Part shown: piece after piece, positions 1 through 6,884 of the stretch
How the letters are laid out: each line of letters starts with the position of its first letter
Numbering within the stretch: position 1 is the stretch's first letter
Origin: DASVSE01 sp036399715
Lineage (GTDB): Bacteria; Bacteroidota; Rhodothermia; Rhodothermales; Rubricoccaceae
Reading direction: 5' to 3'
Assembly: GCA_036399715.1 (NCBI GenBank)
Contig: DASWMO010000031.1
Location: 1 to 12,956 of the forward strand
Length of the DNA stretch: 12,956 bases
The notes under the pieces: generated by a model
Database searches by the model: none
What the model saw: only the letters and a program-made list of their open reading frames with translations
What the model was told of the DNA's origin: nothing
Position numbers and translations under genes: made by a program

Positions 1-2
1 CG

Positions 3-208
3 GACCTTTCGGAGCGCTTCCCAGAACCCGCCAACCGCTACACCGAGCCCGCCGGCTACTACGCCGAGACATCAGGTGCTACGATGAGGCTGCCGACTGC
101 TACGACGAGACATCGGGGTACTTCCGTAACGTCCCGCGCTACCGCGCCTCGTCGGACGTGCGGCGGCGCTCGGCCTCGGCGCGGACCGTCGCCGCAACCT
201 CGGGGTAG
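3..208 (+). pseudogene. possible broken 3' end of a heptad-repeat protein gene (partial, frameshifted)
   Basis: Unrecognised. On the + strand, frame 3 from the window edge reads heptads such as RFPEPAN, RYTEPAG and YYAETSG (15-77). The same pattern then continues in frame 2 as CYDEAAD and CYDETSG (77-118), followed by YFRN and a stop TAG at 206-208. One base is missing between the glutamate codon at 66-68 and the tyrosine codon at 80-82, so no single frame carries all repeats. Read as one protein, it would be the C-terminal tail of a gene outside the window, and its last ~70 nt would overlap the channel gene on the other strand. It could instead be non-coding repeat DNA, or the slip could be a sequencing error. 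Nothing identifies a function. Confidence 0.25.
15..118 (+). repeat. five degenerate 21-bp tandem units with a 1-nt slip
   Basis: The unit centres on a TAC-(3 nt)-GAG core (TTC-CCA-GAA in the first copy). The GAG or GAA codons sit at 24-26, 45-47, 66-68, 86-88 and 107-109, giving steps of 21, 21, 20 and 21 nt. The best-matching pair is CTACTACGCCGAGACATC from 56 and CTGCTACGACGAGACATC from 97. The 21-nt period corresponds to seven codons, which suggests a protein-coding origin on the + strand with pattern Y-x-E-[PTA]-[AS]-[GND]. The 20-nt step breaks the frame. Confidence 0.6.
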
Positions 209-1398
209 TCGGCCGCGACGCGCTCGAACGTGGCGTGGTCGAGGACGTAGAGGTCGCTCGGGGCGACCGCGCGGACGGTCGCCGTCCGCAGGGCCGACGT
301 GACGAGGGCGATCTCGCCGAAAAAGTCTCCGCTCTGGAGCGTGTTCAGGACCGTCCCGTCGTCTGCGACGACCTCGACGGCGCCGCGGGCGAGAAAGAAC
401 ATCTCGTGGCCGCGGTCGCCGGCCCGCACGATCACGTCGCCGGGCAGGCACACGAACGACGTCATCTGGAGGGCCACGTCGCGCACGAACGCATCCGAGG
501 CGTCGCGGAAGAGGGGCACGTTGAGCACGAGGTCCCGGCGGAGGTGCAGCGCGACCTCCTCGCGGAGCGCCGGCGGCAGCTCGGCGAGCGTCGTGTCCTC
601 GTCCGAGACGAGGTGCTGGTCCCAGAGGTAGTCGAAGTAGGCCTGCACGCGCTGCTGGATGGGCCGCGGGAGCGCGCGGTAGTGCATGAACGCCCCGAGG
701 CGCTCCTGCTGCTGCACGTGGGCGGCCCGCAGCGGGTCGAGGTTGTTCAGCAGCGACGCGATGTTGCCGATGAGGAACGCGTAGACGCCCGCGCCGAGGA
801 GCATCACCCCGATGGCGAAGGCCTTCTGAACGGGCGTCACGGGCGTGATGTCGCCGTAGCCGACCGTCGTGACGGTCATCACGGCCCAGTAGAGCGCGTC
901 GAGGTACGGCGTCGCCGAGCCGCGGACGCCGCCGAGGGCGACGAAGCCGCACGTCAGCCCGTGGACGACGAGCGCGAGGCCGTACAGGAACGCCCCCAGT
1001 CGGAAGCGCGCCGAGAGGCCCGCGTGGTGCCGCGACATGTCGCGGACGACGCCCCAGACGCGGACGACCTTGAGCACACGCAGCAGGAGCCACACGCGCG
1101 GCGCGCCGAGCAGCACGAACGGGAGCGCCGCGGCGATGTCGGCCGCGAGCGCCACGCGGGACACGCGCCGCGGCGACGTCCGCAGCCGGACGAGGCGCAC
1201 GCCCACGTCGAGCGTGAACACGGCCGTGAACACGGCCTCGTAGACGACGACGTGCAGGGCTGCGGCCGTCCCGCCGAGGAGGGCGAACGGCACGAACAGC
1301 GCCGCGGCGGTCGCGGCGACGGCCACGACGCCGTCCCACGCGAGCGTGGCCGTCCGGTTGGCCGGGCGAGGCAGGACGATGTCGGGGCGCGTAGACAC
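139..1398 (-). CDS. cyclic-nucleotide-gated type potassium channel (six-TM channel + C-linker + cNMP-binding domain)
   Basis: Inner-membrane ion channel of 419 aa. Six hydrophobic segments lie between residues ~20 and 215. An S4-like helix at ~101-119 carries regularly spaced R/K (R101, R107, K110, R113, R119). The pore helix and K+ selectivity filter TTVGYGD are at 177-183. A C-linker at ~238-260 (RALPRPIQQRVQAYFDYLW) resembles those of EAG/HCN/CNG channels. The C-terminal cyclic-nucleotide-binding fold (~290-405) has the phosphate-binding cassette FFGEIAL (359-365) and R371-T372-A373. Opening is expected to be modulated by cAMP or cGMP, which is family inference. Start chosen: GTG at 1396-1398, 13 nt after the stop of the oxidoreductase gene; an in-frame TTG lies 6 nt earlier at 1402-1404. 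The frame stays open far upstream inside the oxidoreductase gene, but that part is an out-of-frame shadow. Likely co-transcribed with the oxidoreductase. Confidence 0.9.
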   Translation of the reverse strand: MSTRPDIVLPRPANRTATLAWDGVVAVAATAAALFVPFALLGGTAAALHVVVYEAVFTAVFTLDVGVRLVRLRTSPRRVSRVALAADIAAALPFVLLGAPRVWLLLRVLKVVRVWGVVRDMSRHHAGLSARFRLGAFLYGLALVVHGLTCGFVALGGVRGSATPYLDALYWAVMTVTTVGYGDITPVTPVQKAFAIGVMLLGAGVYAFLIGNIASLLNNLDPLRAAHVQQQERLGAFMHYRALPRPIQQRVQAYFDYLWDQHLVSDEDTTLAELPPALREEVALHLRRDLVLNVPLFRDASDAFVRDVALQMTSFVCLPGDVIVRAGDRGHEMFFLARGAVEVVADDGTVLNTLQSGDFFGEIALVTSALRTATVRAVAPSDLYVLDHATFERVAADYPEVAATVRAEAERRRTSDEAR

Positions 1399-1411
1399 AG
1401 GCAAGGGGGCG

Positions 1412-2572
1412 TCAGCTCGCGGGGAGCGAGCGGGCAGCGAGCAGGCGAGCGGCCGCGGCGAGGCCGCTGTCAAGGGCGAGGTGCGCGCGCCCCTGCCCGG
1501 CGACGGCGTCCCCGGCGACGAACACCCCGAGCACCTCGGCCGCCCCGAGCGCTGCGCAGGGCACCGCGGCGGCGGGCAGCGAGTAGCGCCACCGCTGCGA
1601 GTCGGTCCACAGCGGCACCGGCAGGGCGCGCCCCACGAGCGCCTCGACGTGCGCGCTCGCCGCCGCGACGACGTCCGCGCGGTCGTCGTCGTAGTGCGCG
1701 CGCGTCCACGGGTCCGACATCTGGGCGACGAGCAGGCCCGCCCCGTCGGGCGCACGGCCGGGCTTGCGAGTCTCGTCGGCGAGCCAGGCGACGGCGTGCG
1801 GCACCCGCCGTGGCGGGGCATCGGCGGCGGGCGGGCGGCCTGGCAGCGCGTTGACGAGCGCGTAGGCGCCGTGCGGCAGCCGGACCGGCTCGGCGAACGC
1901 GAGCACGACCGAGAACTGGGCGCGGTAGACGCTCGCATCGAGCGCCGCCGCGAGCGCGTCGCGCGTCGGTGCGTCGAAGTCGCTCGTGGCGACGAGGGCC
2001 GCCGCCTGCGGGGCTGGCGGGGTGAGCACGACGGCGGCGAACGGCCCGAGCACGACCGTCTGGTCTCCGACCGTCCCCTCGACGCTCCAGGCGTCATCGG
2101 TGCGCGCGAGACGCGTTGCCGTCGTGCCGAGGTGCAGGTCGAGGCCCGGCGCCGCATCGGCGAGCGCGCGGCCGAGCGCGGCGTAGCCACCCGCGACGGC
2201 GAGCCGCGGCGGGCCGGCCGTGCGGGCGTCGTCGGGCCGGAGGGCGCCGTCGTCGGAGAACGGGACGACGGGACCAGCGATCTCCGCGAGGGCATCCGGC
2301 GCGAGCACCGACCGCGCGAGACGGTCCGCGGCCGAGCCCGGCTCGGGCGTGAACACCTGCGCGCCGTGGTCCACGCGCCACCGGACGCTGACGCCGTCGG
2401 GGCCGGGCATGTCGCGCCAGCGCGTCGCCGCCCGCCCGCCGACGCCGCGGCTCTTGTCCAGCACGACGACGGGGACGCCGGCCGCGGCGAGCGCGTGGGC
2501 GGCGGCGAGGCCCGCTAGGCCCCCACCGAGGACGCAGACGAGGCGGGACGGGCCGGCAGAGCGGAGAGGCAT
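1412..2572 (-). CDS. renalase-like NAD(P)/FAD-dependent oxidoreductase
   Basis: Predicted cytoplasmic flavoprotein of 386 aa. The N-terminal Rossmann motif GGGLAG (16-21) is followed by D39 at the end of the second strand and by KSRGVGGRAATR (40-51), a signature of bacterial renalase-like oxidoreductases (COG3380). DHGAQVFT follows at 68-75. The C-terminal FAD motif VAGD (352-355) precedes the final helix, as in the glutathione-reductase/amine-oxidase fold. Renalases oxidise aberrant dihydro isomers of NAD(P)H; whether this protein does so is inference from the family. Start ATG 2570-2572 puts the nucleotide-binding motif at the expected distance, and no Shine-Dalgarno is visible. It lies 73 nt downstream of the sensor-kinase gene and 13 nt upstream of the channel gene, so a three-gene transcript is plausible. 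Close alternatives are other amine-oxidase-like flavoproteins. Confidence 0.88.
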   Translation of the reverse strand: MPLRSAGPSRLVCVLGGGLAGLAAAHALAAAGVPVVVLDKSRGVGGRAATRWRDMPGPDGVSVRWRVDHGAQVFTPEPGSAADRLARSVLAPDALAEIAGPVVPFSDDGALRPDDARTAGPPRLAVAGGYAALGRALADAAPGLDLHLGTTATRLARTDDAWSVEGTVGDQTVVLGPFAAVVLTPPAPQAAALVATSDFDAPTRDALAAALDASVYRAQFSVVLAFAEPVRLPHGAYALVNALPGRPPAADAPPRRVPHAVAWLADETRKPGRAPDGAGLLVAQMSDPWTRAHYDDDRADVVAAASAHVEALVGRALPVPLWTDSQRWRYSLPAAAVPCAALGAAEVLGVFVAGDAVAGQGRAHLALDSGLAAAARLLAARSLPAS

Positions 2573-2622
2573 CGGGCGGGGCAGGCGGGACAGGCACGGT
2601 ACGGCGTCCCAGCGCGCCGGGT

Positions 2623-2639
2623 GCCCGCTCCGCGCGGGC
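2623..2639 (-). terminator. small GC hairpin after the sensor-kinase gene
   Basis: A perfect 6-bp stem, GCCCGC (2623-2628) and GCGGGC (2634-2639), with a 5-nt loop, starts 6 nt beyond the kinase stop codon on the minus strand. No T-tract follows. It may attenuate read-through into the oxidoreductase gene, or it may be chance in GC-rich DNA. Confidence 0.22.
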
Positions 2640-2645
2640 CTCGGC

Positions 2646-5210
2646 CTAGGCTGCCTGGACGGCAGTCTGCTCGACGGCGACCGGGGGCCGGGGGCCGGCG
2701 ATGCCTGCTGCGACCGCCGCGAGCAGCCGGTCGCGCGTGTACGGCTTGGTCACGTAGTCGTCGAAGCCGAGACCCAGGAAGCGGGCGCGGTCGCCCGCCA
2801 TGCCGAACGCCGTCACGGCGACGACCGGGAGCCCCGCGAGGCGCACGTCGGCGCGGATCTCACGGAGGACGTCCTCGCCCGAGGCGGCCTCGCCGAGGTT
2901 GATGTCCAGCAGGACGACGTCCGGACGGGCCCGGCGGGCCGCGGCGAGCGCATCGGCGCCCGAGACGGCCTCGGTGACCGTGTACGCCGCGTCCAGCACG
3001 CGCGTCGCGACGAGGCGCGCCTGCTCGTTGTCGTCGACGACGAGGACGTGGGGGCGATCCGGCGGCGCCGGGGCCTCGGCGCCGAGGCGCGGGAACGTCA
3101 GCGTGAACGTCGTCCCGACGCCCTTGGCGCTCTCGACAGCGATCGTGCCCTCCATGCGCTCGACGAGTTGGCGCGAGATGGCGAGGCCGAGGCCGGCGCC
3201 CTCGTGCGTCCGCTCGACGCCCGTCGACTCCTGCTCGAACTCGCCGAAGAGGCGCGGCAGGAAGGCCTCATCGATGCCGATCCCCGTGTCGACGACGCGG
3301 ACGACGACGTGCCCGGCGTCCTCGTCGACGTGGATCGTAACGCCGCCGGTCTCGGTGAACTTGAGGGCGTTGCCGACGAGGTTGTGGAGCACACGCGCGA
3401 ATGCGGCGTCGTCGAGCGCGGCGAGGGCGTCGGGTGCGGCGACGCGGGCGGTGATGGTGAGACCGCGCTCGGCCGCGGCGGGCCCCATGAGCGTCGCGGC
3501 CTCCTCAGCGGCGGCGCCGACGCGCATCGGAACGCAGGCGAGGTCGCCGCGACCGGCCTCCAAGCGGGCGAGGTCCAGGACCGAGTTGAGCGTGTCCATG
3601 AGCCGGCGGCCCGAACGCGAGATGAGCTCGACGAACTCCTGCTGCTGCGGGTCCGTGATCTCGTCCGAGAGAATGTCCGAGAACCCGAGGATGGCCGTTA
3701 GCGGCGTCCGGATCTCGTGGCTCATGTTAGCCAGGAAGGTGCTCTTGAGGTGGGCGACCTCCTCGGCCTGGCGCTTGGCCTGTACGAGGACGGCCTGAGC
3801 GCGCTTGCGGTCCGTCACGTCGCGAAGGTTGAGCACGAGCCCTCCGACGGCCGGGTCGTGGTAGAGCGCCGTCCCGACACCCTCGGCATAGACGAAGTGG
3901 CCGTCGGCGTGTCGCAGGCGCAGCTCAGTCCGGGACTCAGGCGCACCCTCGGGGACGGTGCTTGAGCCTGCGGAGCTGCGCGACATGCGTGCGAGGCTCG
4001 CGCGGGCGGTGTCGCGGTCATCGGGGTGGACGAGCGAGAGCGCGTCGCGGCCGACGAGGCGCTCGGCCTCGACGCCGAGCAGGCGCACGGCGGCCGGGCT
4101 GACGTATGTCAGACGCGCGTCGTGGGCGAGGACCACGACGAGGTCCGACGAGTGCTGAACGAGCGCCCGGAAGCGGGCCTCGCTGTGGGCGAGCGCAGCG
4201 CGAGCGCGGCGCTCGGCCGTGATGTCCTCGGCGGCGCCCTCGTAGTAGAGCGGCTGGCCGTCCGGCGAGAGCGTCACGCGGGCGTCGATGCGCACCTGCC
4301 GCAGGCGCCCGCCGGGCGTGCGCCACTCGGTCTCGTAGCGCCGCACGAAGCCCGTCTTGAGGATGGCGTTCTGGAACGCCGTCCACTCGGCGGGGTCCGC
4401 ATAGAGCGCCGCCGCGTTGAGGTCGAGGGCGGCATCGACGGACTCGGCGCCGATCATGTGCGCCATCGCGAGGTTGGCGAGCAGGACGCGGCCGTCGGGC
4501 GCGGTCCGGTACATCCCGATCGGGAGGCTGTCCACGAGCGAGCGGTAGCGCTCCTCGGACGCGCGGAGCGCAGAGCCCAGTTGCACGGCCTCTGTCTCGG
4601 CACGGTCGATCGCGGAGCCCGTATGGCGGACGTAAAGGGCACCTGCCCCGGCCGACAAGATGGCTCCGAGGCCCGGCACGGCGAACGCGTACCACGCGAC
4701 AGCGTCGGGCGATGAGATCGGCTCCGGCGCCAGCCCGAGCACGTGGAGCGTGAGCAGCGCCCCTGCCCCTGCGATGCCCAGAACGGCGCTCACGATGGCC
4801 AGCCGCAGGCCGGACGCCATCGCGGCGACCATCGGCGCGATGATGATCAGCGCCAGAACAGGGTCACGGATGCCGACGTCGAGCGCGGCCTGCGCGACGG
4901 GGGTCGCGGTCAGCGTGAGGGTCGCCAGCCACGCCGCGGGCTCGACGTGGCCGCGCCGCAGCAGCCCCAGCGCAGCGACGCACAGCCCGACGGCCATGAC
5001 AGCTTGCACGACCTGCGCGGGCGTCCCGGAGATGCTCAGCGGGACGGCCATCGCCGTGATCGTTGCGACGGAGAGTCCACTCACCGCGGCGACGATGCGG
5101 GCACGGCGGCGCAGGCCGGGTGCGTCCGCAGCCGCGCCCGGCCCGTCGGCGGCGAGCGTGTCGGGCACGAACCAGTCGAGCAGCAGAGCGGAGCGGGCGG
5201 GTTCGGCCAT
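2646..5210 (-). CDS. membrane-bound hybrid sensor histidine kinase (6 TM, PAS-PAS-HisKA-HATPase-REC)
   Basis: Two-component sensor of 854 aa. About six hydrophobic segments lie at 38-60, 66-84, 91-110, 117-134, 137-160 and 170-193. PAS domain 1 spans ~216-337 and PAS domain 2 ~340-470, each preceded by the typical SEERYRSLV or SEARFRALV-like helix. The dimerisation domain carries NMSHEIRTPL (495-504) with phospho-accepting H498. The ATPase domain has an N-box HNLVGNALKF (609-618), a G1 box DTGIGI (641-646) and a G2 box GAGLGLAISR (671-680). A C-terminal receiver (~721-836) has acidic pair D726/D727, phospho-acceptor D769, T800 and K822, all intact. No DNA-binding output domain is present, so signal passes to an unlinked phosphotransfer protein or the receiver acts internally; this is inference. 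The signal sensed is unknown. Start ATG 5208-5210 is the only good start; the frame stays open upstream without coding character. It is probably first in a unit with the two downstream minus-strand genes. Confidence 0.93.
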   Translation of the reverse strand: MAEPARSALLLDWFVPDTLAADGPGAAADAPGLRRRARIVAAVSGLSVATITAMAVPLSISGTPAQVVQAVMAVGLCVAALGLLRRGHVEPAAWLATLTLTATPVAQAALDVGIRDPVLALIIIAPMVAAMASGLRLAIVSAVLGIAGAGALLTLHVLGLAPEPISSPDAVAWYAFAVPGLGAILSAGAGALYVRHTGSAIDRAETEAVQLGSALRASEERYRSLVDSLPIGMYRTAPDGRVLLANLAMAHMIGAESVDAALDLNAAALYADPAEWTAFQNAILKTGFVRRYETEWRTPGGRLRQVRIDARVTLSPDGQPLYYEGAAEDITAERRARAALAHSEARFRALVQHSSDLVVVLAHDARLTYVSPAAVRLLGVEAERLVGRDALSLVHPDDRDTARASLARMSRSSAGSSTVPEGAPESRTELRLRHADGHFVYAEGVGTALYHDPAVGGLVLNLRDVTDRKRAQAVLVQAKRQAEEVAHLKSTFLANMSHEIRTPLTAILGFSDILSDEITDPQQQEFVELISRSGRRLMDTLNSVLDLARLEAGRGDLACVPMRVGAAAEEAATLMGPAAAERGLTITARVAAPDALAALDDAAFARVLHNLVGNALKFTETGGVTIHVDEDAGHVVVRVVDTGIGIDEAFLPRLFGEFEQESTGVERTHEGAGLGLAISRQLVERMEGTIAVESAKGVGTTFTLTFPRLGAEAPAPPDRPHVLVVDDNEQARLVATRVLDAAYTVTEAVSGADALAAARRARPDVVLLDINLGEAASGEDVLREIRADVRLAGLPVVAVTAFGMAGDRARFLGLGFDDYVTKPYTRDRLLAAVAAGIAGPRPPVAVEQTAVQAA

Positions 5211-5377
5211 CGGTGAGAACGGAGCGCGGCGGAGCCGAATCGTAACACAGGCGTGCCGGTGCCCGTCGCTGCCCGGCGTGCGCAGCGGCCGGAGCCCGGC
5301 TCTGCGTTCCGGGCATAACCCGTACCATTCTCCAACTGTTGCGGTCGTAGGTTCGCCGCCCCATAGCCCACACAGCA

Positions 5378-5761
5378 TTGTTTCGACTCCGCTTCCTGCT
5401 CGCCGCCGCGGCGCTCGTCGTGCCCATACTCTCCGGCTGCGGCTCCGACTCCAGCCCGGCGACTGGCACCAGTACCGGTCCGGGCACGCCCGGCATCGCG
5501 ACGCCGGCGAGCACGGTCATCGTGGATTACCGCGGCACGCTCGCCGACGGGACCGTCTTCGACGAAGCGACGGGCGCCCGCTTCGCCCTCTCCGACGTGA
5601 TCGACGGCTTTCGGACGGGCATCGCCGGCATGCACGTCGGCGAGACCAAGACGCTCGTCGTGCCGCCCGAGCAGGGCTACGGCGCGATGGGCTCGCCGCC
5701 GGACATCCCACCGAACGCGACGCTGACGTTCGTCGTGACGCTACAGGGCGTCGAAGGGTAG
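5378..5761 (+). CDS. FKBP-type peptidyl-prolyl cis-trans isomerase, lipoprotein
   Basis: Protein of 127 aa. A hydrophobic signal segment ends in lipobox LSGC (18-21), so C21 should be lipidated and the protein anchored in the cell envelope. After a T/S/G/P-rich linker (~22-45), one FKBP domain fills the rest: VIVDYRGTLADGTVFD (47-62), DGFRTGIAGMHVGE (76-89), VPPEQGYG (95-102) and PPNATLTF (111-118). By comparison with FKBP12, the active-site residues Y51, F61, D62, V74, I75, Y101 and F118 are present, and the central tryptophan is replaced by F78. It should catalyse proline isomerisation in periplasmic proteins. The start is TTG 5378-5380; an in-frame stop at 5348-5350 and the absence of any ATG or GTG between force this choice. 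A weak TAGGTTCG promoter-like box at 5348-5355 lies upstream. It diverges from the sensor kinase and converges with the tRNA pair. Confidence 0.9.
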   Translation: MFRLRFLLAAAALVVPILSGCGSDSSPATGTSTGPGTPGIATPASTVIVDYRGTLADGTVFDEATGARFALSDVIDGFRTGIAGMHVGETKTLVVPPEQGYGAMGSPPDIPPNATLTFVVTLQGVEG

Positions 5762-5789
5762 CAGACGCGTCCCTGCGACGGCCCCGAGG

Positions 5790-5862
5790 CGTCCCGGCCA
5801 GGACTCGAACCTGGAATCGACAGCTTAGAAGGCTGTTGCTTTATCCGTTTAGCTACCGGGAC
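5790..5862 (-). tRNA. tRNA-Arg (anticodon UCU)
   Basis: A complete 73-nt cloverleaf on the minus strand. Acceptor GTCCCGG (5' end at 5862) pairs with CCGGGAC. The anticodon stem ACAGC/GCTGT encloses loop CTTCTAA, with anticodon TCT at 5827-5829. The T arm is CCAGG-TTCGAGT-CCTGG and the discriminator base is G. CCA is not encoded. It reads AGA, a codon that should be rare in this GC-rich genome. It lies 34 nt downstream of the tRNA-Pro gene and is probably cut from the same transcript; the spacer contains a short CCGCAC/GTGCGG palindrome (5868-5881). Confidence 0.95.
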
Positions 5863-5896
5863 GGGCACCGCACCTGTGCGGGGCGGGCCGTCCGGG

Positions 5897-5970
5897 TCGG
5901 GGCGGCCGGATTCGAACCGACGACCTCTCGCTCCCAAAGCGAGCGCTCTACCGGGCTGAGCTACGCCCCG
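5897..5970 (-). tRNA. tRNA-Pro (anticodon UGG)
   Basis: A complete 74-nt cloverleaf on the minus strand. Acceptor CGGGGCG (5' end at 5970) pairs with CGCCCCG. The D arm is GCTC/GAGC. The anticodon stem CTCGC/GCGAG has loop TTTGGGA, with anticodon TGG at 5934-5936. The T arm is GTCGG-TTCGAAT-CCGGC and the discriminator is A, without an encoded CCA. The proline identity fits the GGGG-rich acceptor and the TGGG loop. It is first in a two-tRNA unit with tRNA-Arg. A weak promoter-like TATCTTG lies at 6021-6027 on this strand. Confidence 0.96.
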
Positions 5971-6073
5971 AACGCCCCGCAGCACGCGCCCCGTGGCACG
6001 GCCCGCGCAGGGCACGGCGTCAAGATACGGCCCCCGCGGCGCTCTACCTTCCCCGGACGTTCTCGCACGCGCC

Positions 6074-6511
6074 ATGTCTGCTCCTGCCGCCCGTTCGCTC
6101 CGCGCCCTGTGGGCCGCCGTCACGCTCGGCGGCCTCTCGGCGCTGACCGTCCTGACGGTCCTAGCCGTCTCGGCCGAGACGCACCCGATGGCGGACCGCG
6201 CCGATGCGGCGTTCTACGTCTGCGCCCTCTACAGCGCCGCGGCGATGGTCGCCGCGTTCGCGCTCCTGGCGCGAATGCGGACCCGAGTCGCCGCGGCTCC
6301 CTCAGAGGCGGCGGCACTCGCGACGGCCCGCACGCATGGCGTCGCGGCCATGGCAGCCGCCGAGTCGTCGGCGATCCTTGCCGGCCTTGTGGTCTTTCTG
6401 ACGGGCAACGTCCTCGCAGCAGCCTACGCCGTTCCGTTCGTCGCCTTCGCCGCGATCATGTGGCCGACCGAGGCGCGCGTCGCGGGCTGGCTCGCCGCGC
6501 GGCGCGACTGA
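6074..6511 (+). CDS. small four-helix integral membrane protein, unknown function
   Basis: Not recognised. It is 145 aa and strongly hydrophobic, with four likely transmembrane helices at ~11-33, 46-66, 88-112 and 113-132. Short charged loops separate them, and the tail at ~133-145 ends AARRD. The third helix has a buried acidic patch, AAESSAILAG (95-104), recalling the acidic glycine-rich helices of ATP-synthase subunit c, but no family assignment is justified. Start ATG 6072+2 (6074-6076) is preferred over the upstream open frame from 5993, which would add arginine- and proline-rich sequence overlapping the tRNA-Pro promoter region. A TACCTTCC box at 6045-6052 could be its -7 element. It diverges from the tRNAs and converges on the ribosomal-protein cluster, with a strong hairpin between. 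Confidence 0.75.
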   Translation: MSAPAARSLRALWAAVTLGGLSALTVLTVLAVSAETHPMADRADAAFYVCALYSAAAMVAAFALLARMRTRVAAAPSEAAALATARTHGVAAMAAAESSAILAGLVVFLTGNVLAAAYAVPFVAFAAIMWPTEARVAGWLAARRD

Positions 6512-6534
6512 CATCCAGCGCCCTCAACGCGAAC

Positions 6535-6563
6535 GAGGCGGCCCCACCGTGCGGGGCCGCCTC
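6535..6563. terminator. strong GC hairpin between convergent genes
   Basis: A perfect 11-bp inverted repeat, GAGGCGGCCCC (6535-6545) and GGGGCCGCCTC (6553-6563), has a 7-nt loop. It lies 24 nt after the stop of the membrane-protein gene (+) and 68 nt beyond the stop of the DUF4295-like gene (-), where a bidirectional terminator is expected. Neither side has a real T-tract; the minus-strand exit reads GTTCGCGTTG. A second small hairpin, GCACC/GGTGC, follows immediately. Confidence 0.65.
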
Positions 6564-6630
6564 GGCGGCGGCGGGCACCCCGGGGGTGCGGCGCCGCGGG
6601 GGCGCATGCAGGGAACGCTGGCCGGTGAGC

Positions 6631-6807
6631 CTAGACCGCGCGGGCGGCCTTGAGCTCGTCCTGGACCTGGCTCGCCTCGACCATCTTCGAGCGGAACTCG
6701 AACTGGCCGTTCTGCTTTTTCGACGCGACGATGACCTTGGCCATCTGCTTCGCCTCGGCGCCGGCGCCACGGTTCGTGCGCTGGTTCTTCGAAACCTTCT
6801 TTGCCAT
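6631..6807 (-). CDS. DUF4295 family protein, bL38-like ribosomal protein
   Basis: A basic protein of 58 aa. It begins MAKKVSKNQRTNRGAGAEAK; the core AKVIVASKKQNGQFEF (23-38) leads into SKMVEASQVQDEL. This matches the pattern of the small DUF4295 proteins of Bacteroidota (A-K-V-I, K-x-x-x-G-x-[YF]-x-F, [IV]-V, QV-x-D). The gene lies last in rpmB-rpmG-DUF4295, the order seen across Bacteroidota. From memory, this family has been seen as a large-subunit protein named bL38 in a Flavobacterium ribosome structure. ATG 6805-6807 is preceded by CACCG with no Shine-Dalgarno. Compared with the ~50-residue family members I recall, it has a longer N-terminal basic/glycine stretch and a longer helical C-terminus ending KAARAV. 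It is not followed by ftsY here, unlike in many Bacteroides. Confidence 0.8.
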   Translation of the reverse strand: MAKKVSKNQRTNRGAGAEAKQMAKVIVASKKQNGQFEFRSKMVEASQVQDELKAARAV

Positions 6808-6884
6808 CGGTGGGCGGGGATGTGTGCGCCGGGCGCACGGAGAAACGGAGGGAACGGCCTAACGCGCGAGCGTCCGGCATTCGC

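Noticed and set aside
1..138. CRISPR-like array at the left edge
   Set aside because: Units are contiguous 21-bp degenerate repeats without unique spacers; the period of seven codons fits a coding repeat instead.
1399..2295. Open frame extending the channel gene ~300 codons upstream on the minus strand
   Set aside because: The extension is S/R/P/T-rich, lies out of frame inside the oxidoreductase gene, and has no domain; the channel proper starts at the GTG or TTG near 1398-1404.
235..3701. Long + strand open frames (up to ~540 codons) across 235-3701
   Set aside because: They are antisense to the channel, oxidoreductase and kinase genes, are R/A/D/E/G-biased low-complexity translations, and contain no motif; a GC-rich codon-position artefact.
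5348..5355. TAGGTTCG as the FKBP promoter box
   Set aside because: One mismatch to TAnnTTTG and plausible spacing to the TTG start, but there is no upstream -33 TTG; kept only as a remark in the gene entry.
5863..5896. CCGCAC/GTGCGG palindrome between the tRNA genes as a terminator
   Set aside because: The loop is only 2 nt and there is no T-tract; more likely part of a processed spacer between co-transcribed tRNAs.
6021..6027. TATCTTG as a tRNA-Pro promoter box
   Set aside because: Position is reasonable, but the match to TAnnTTTG is partial and no TTG is found ~20 nt upstream.
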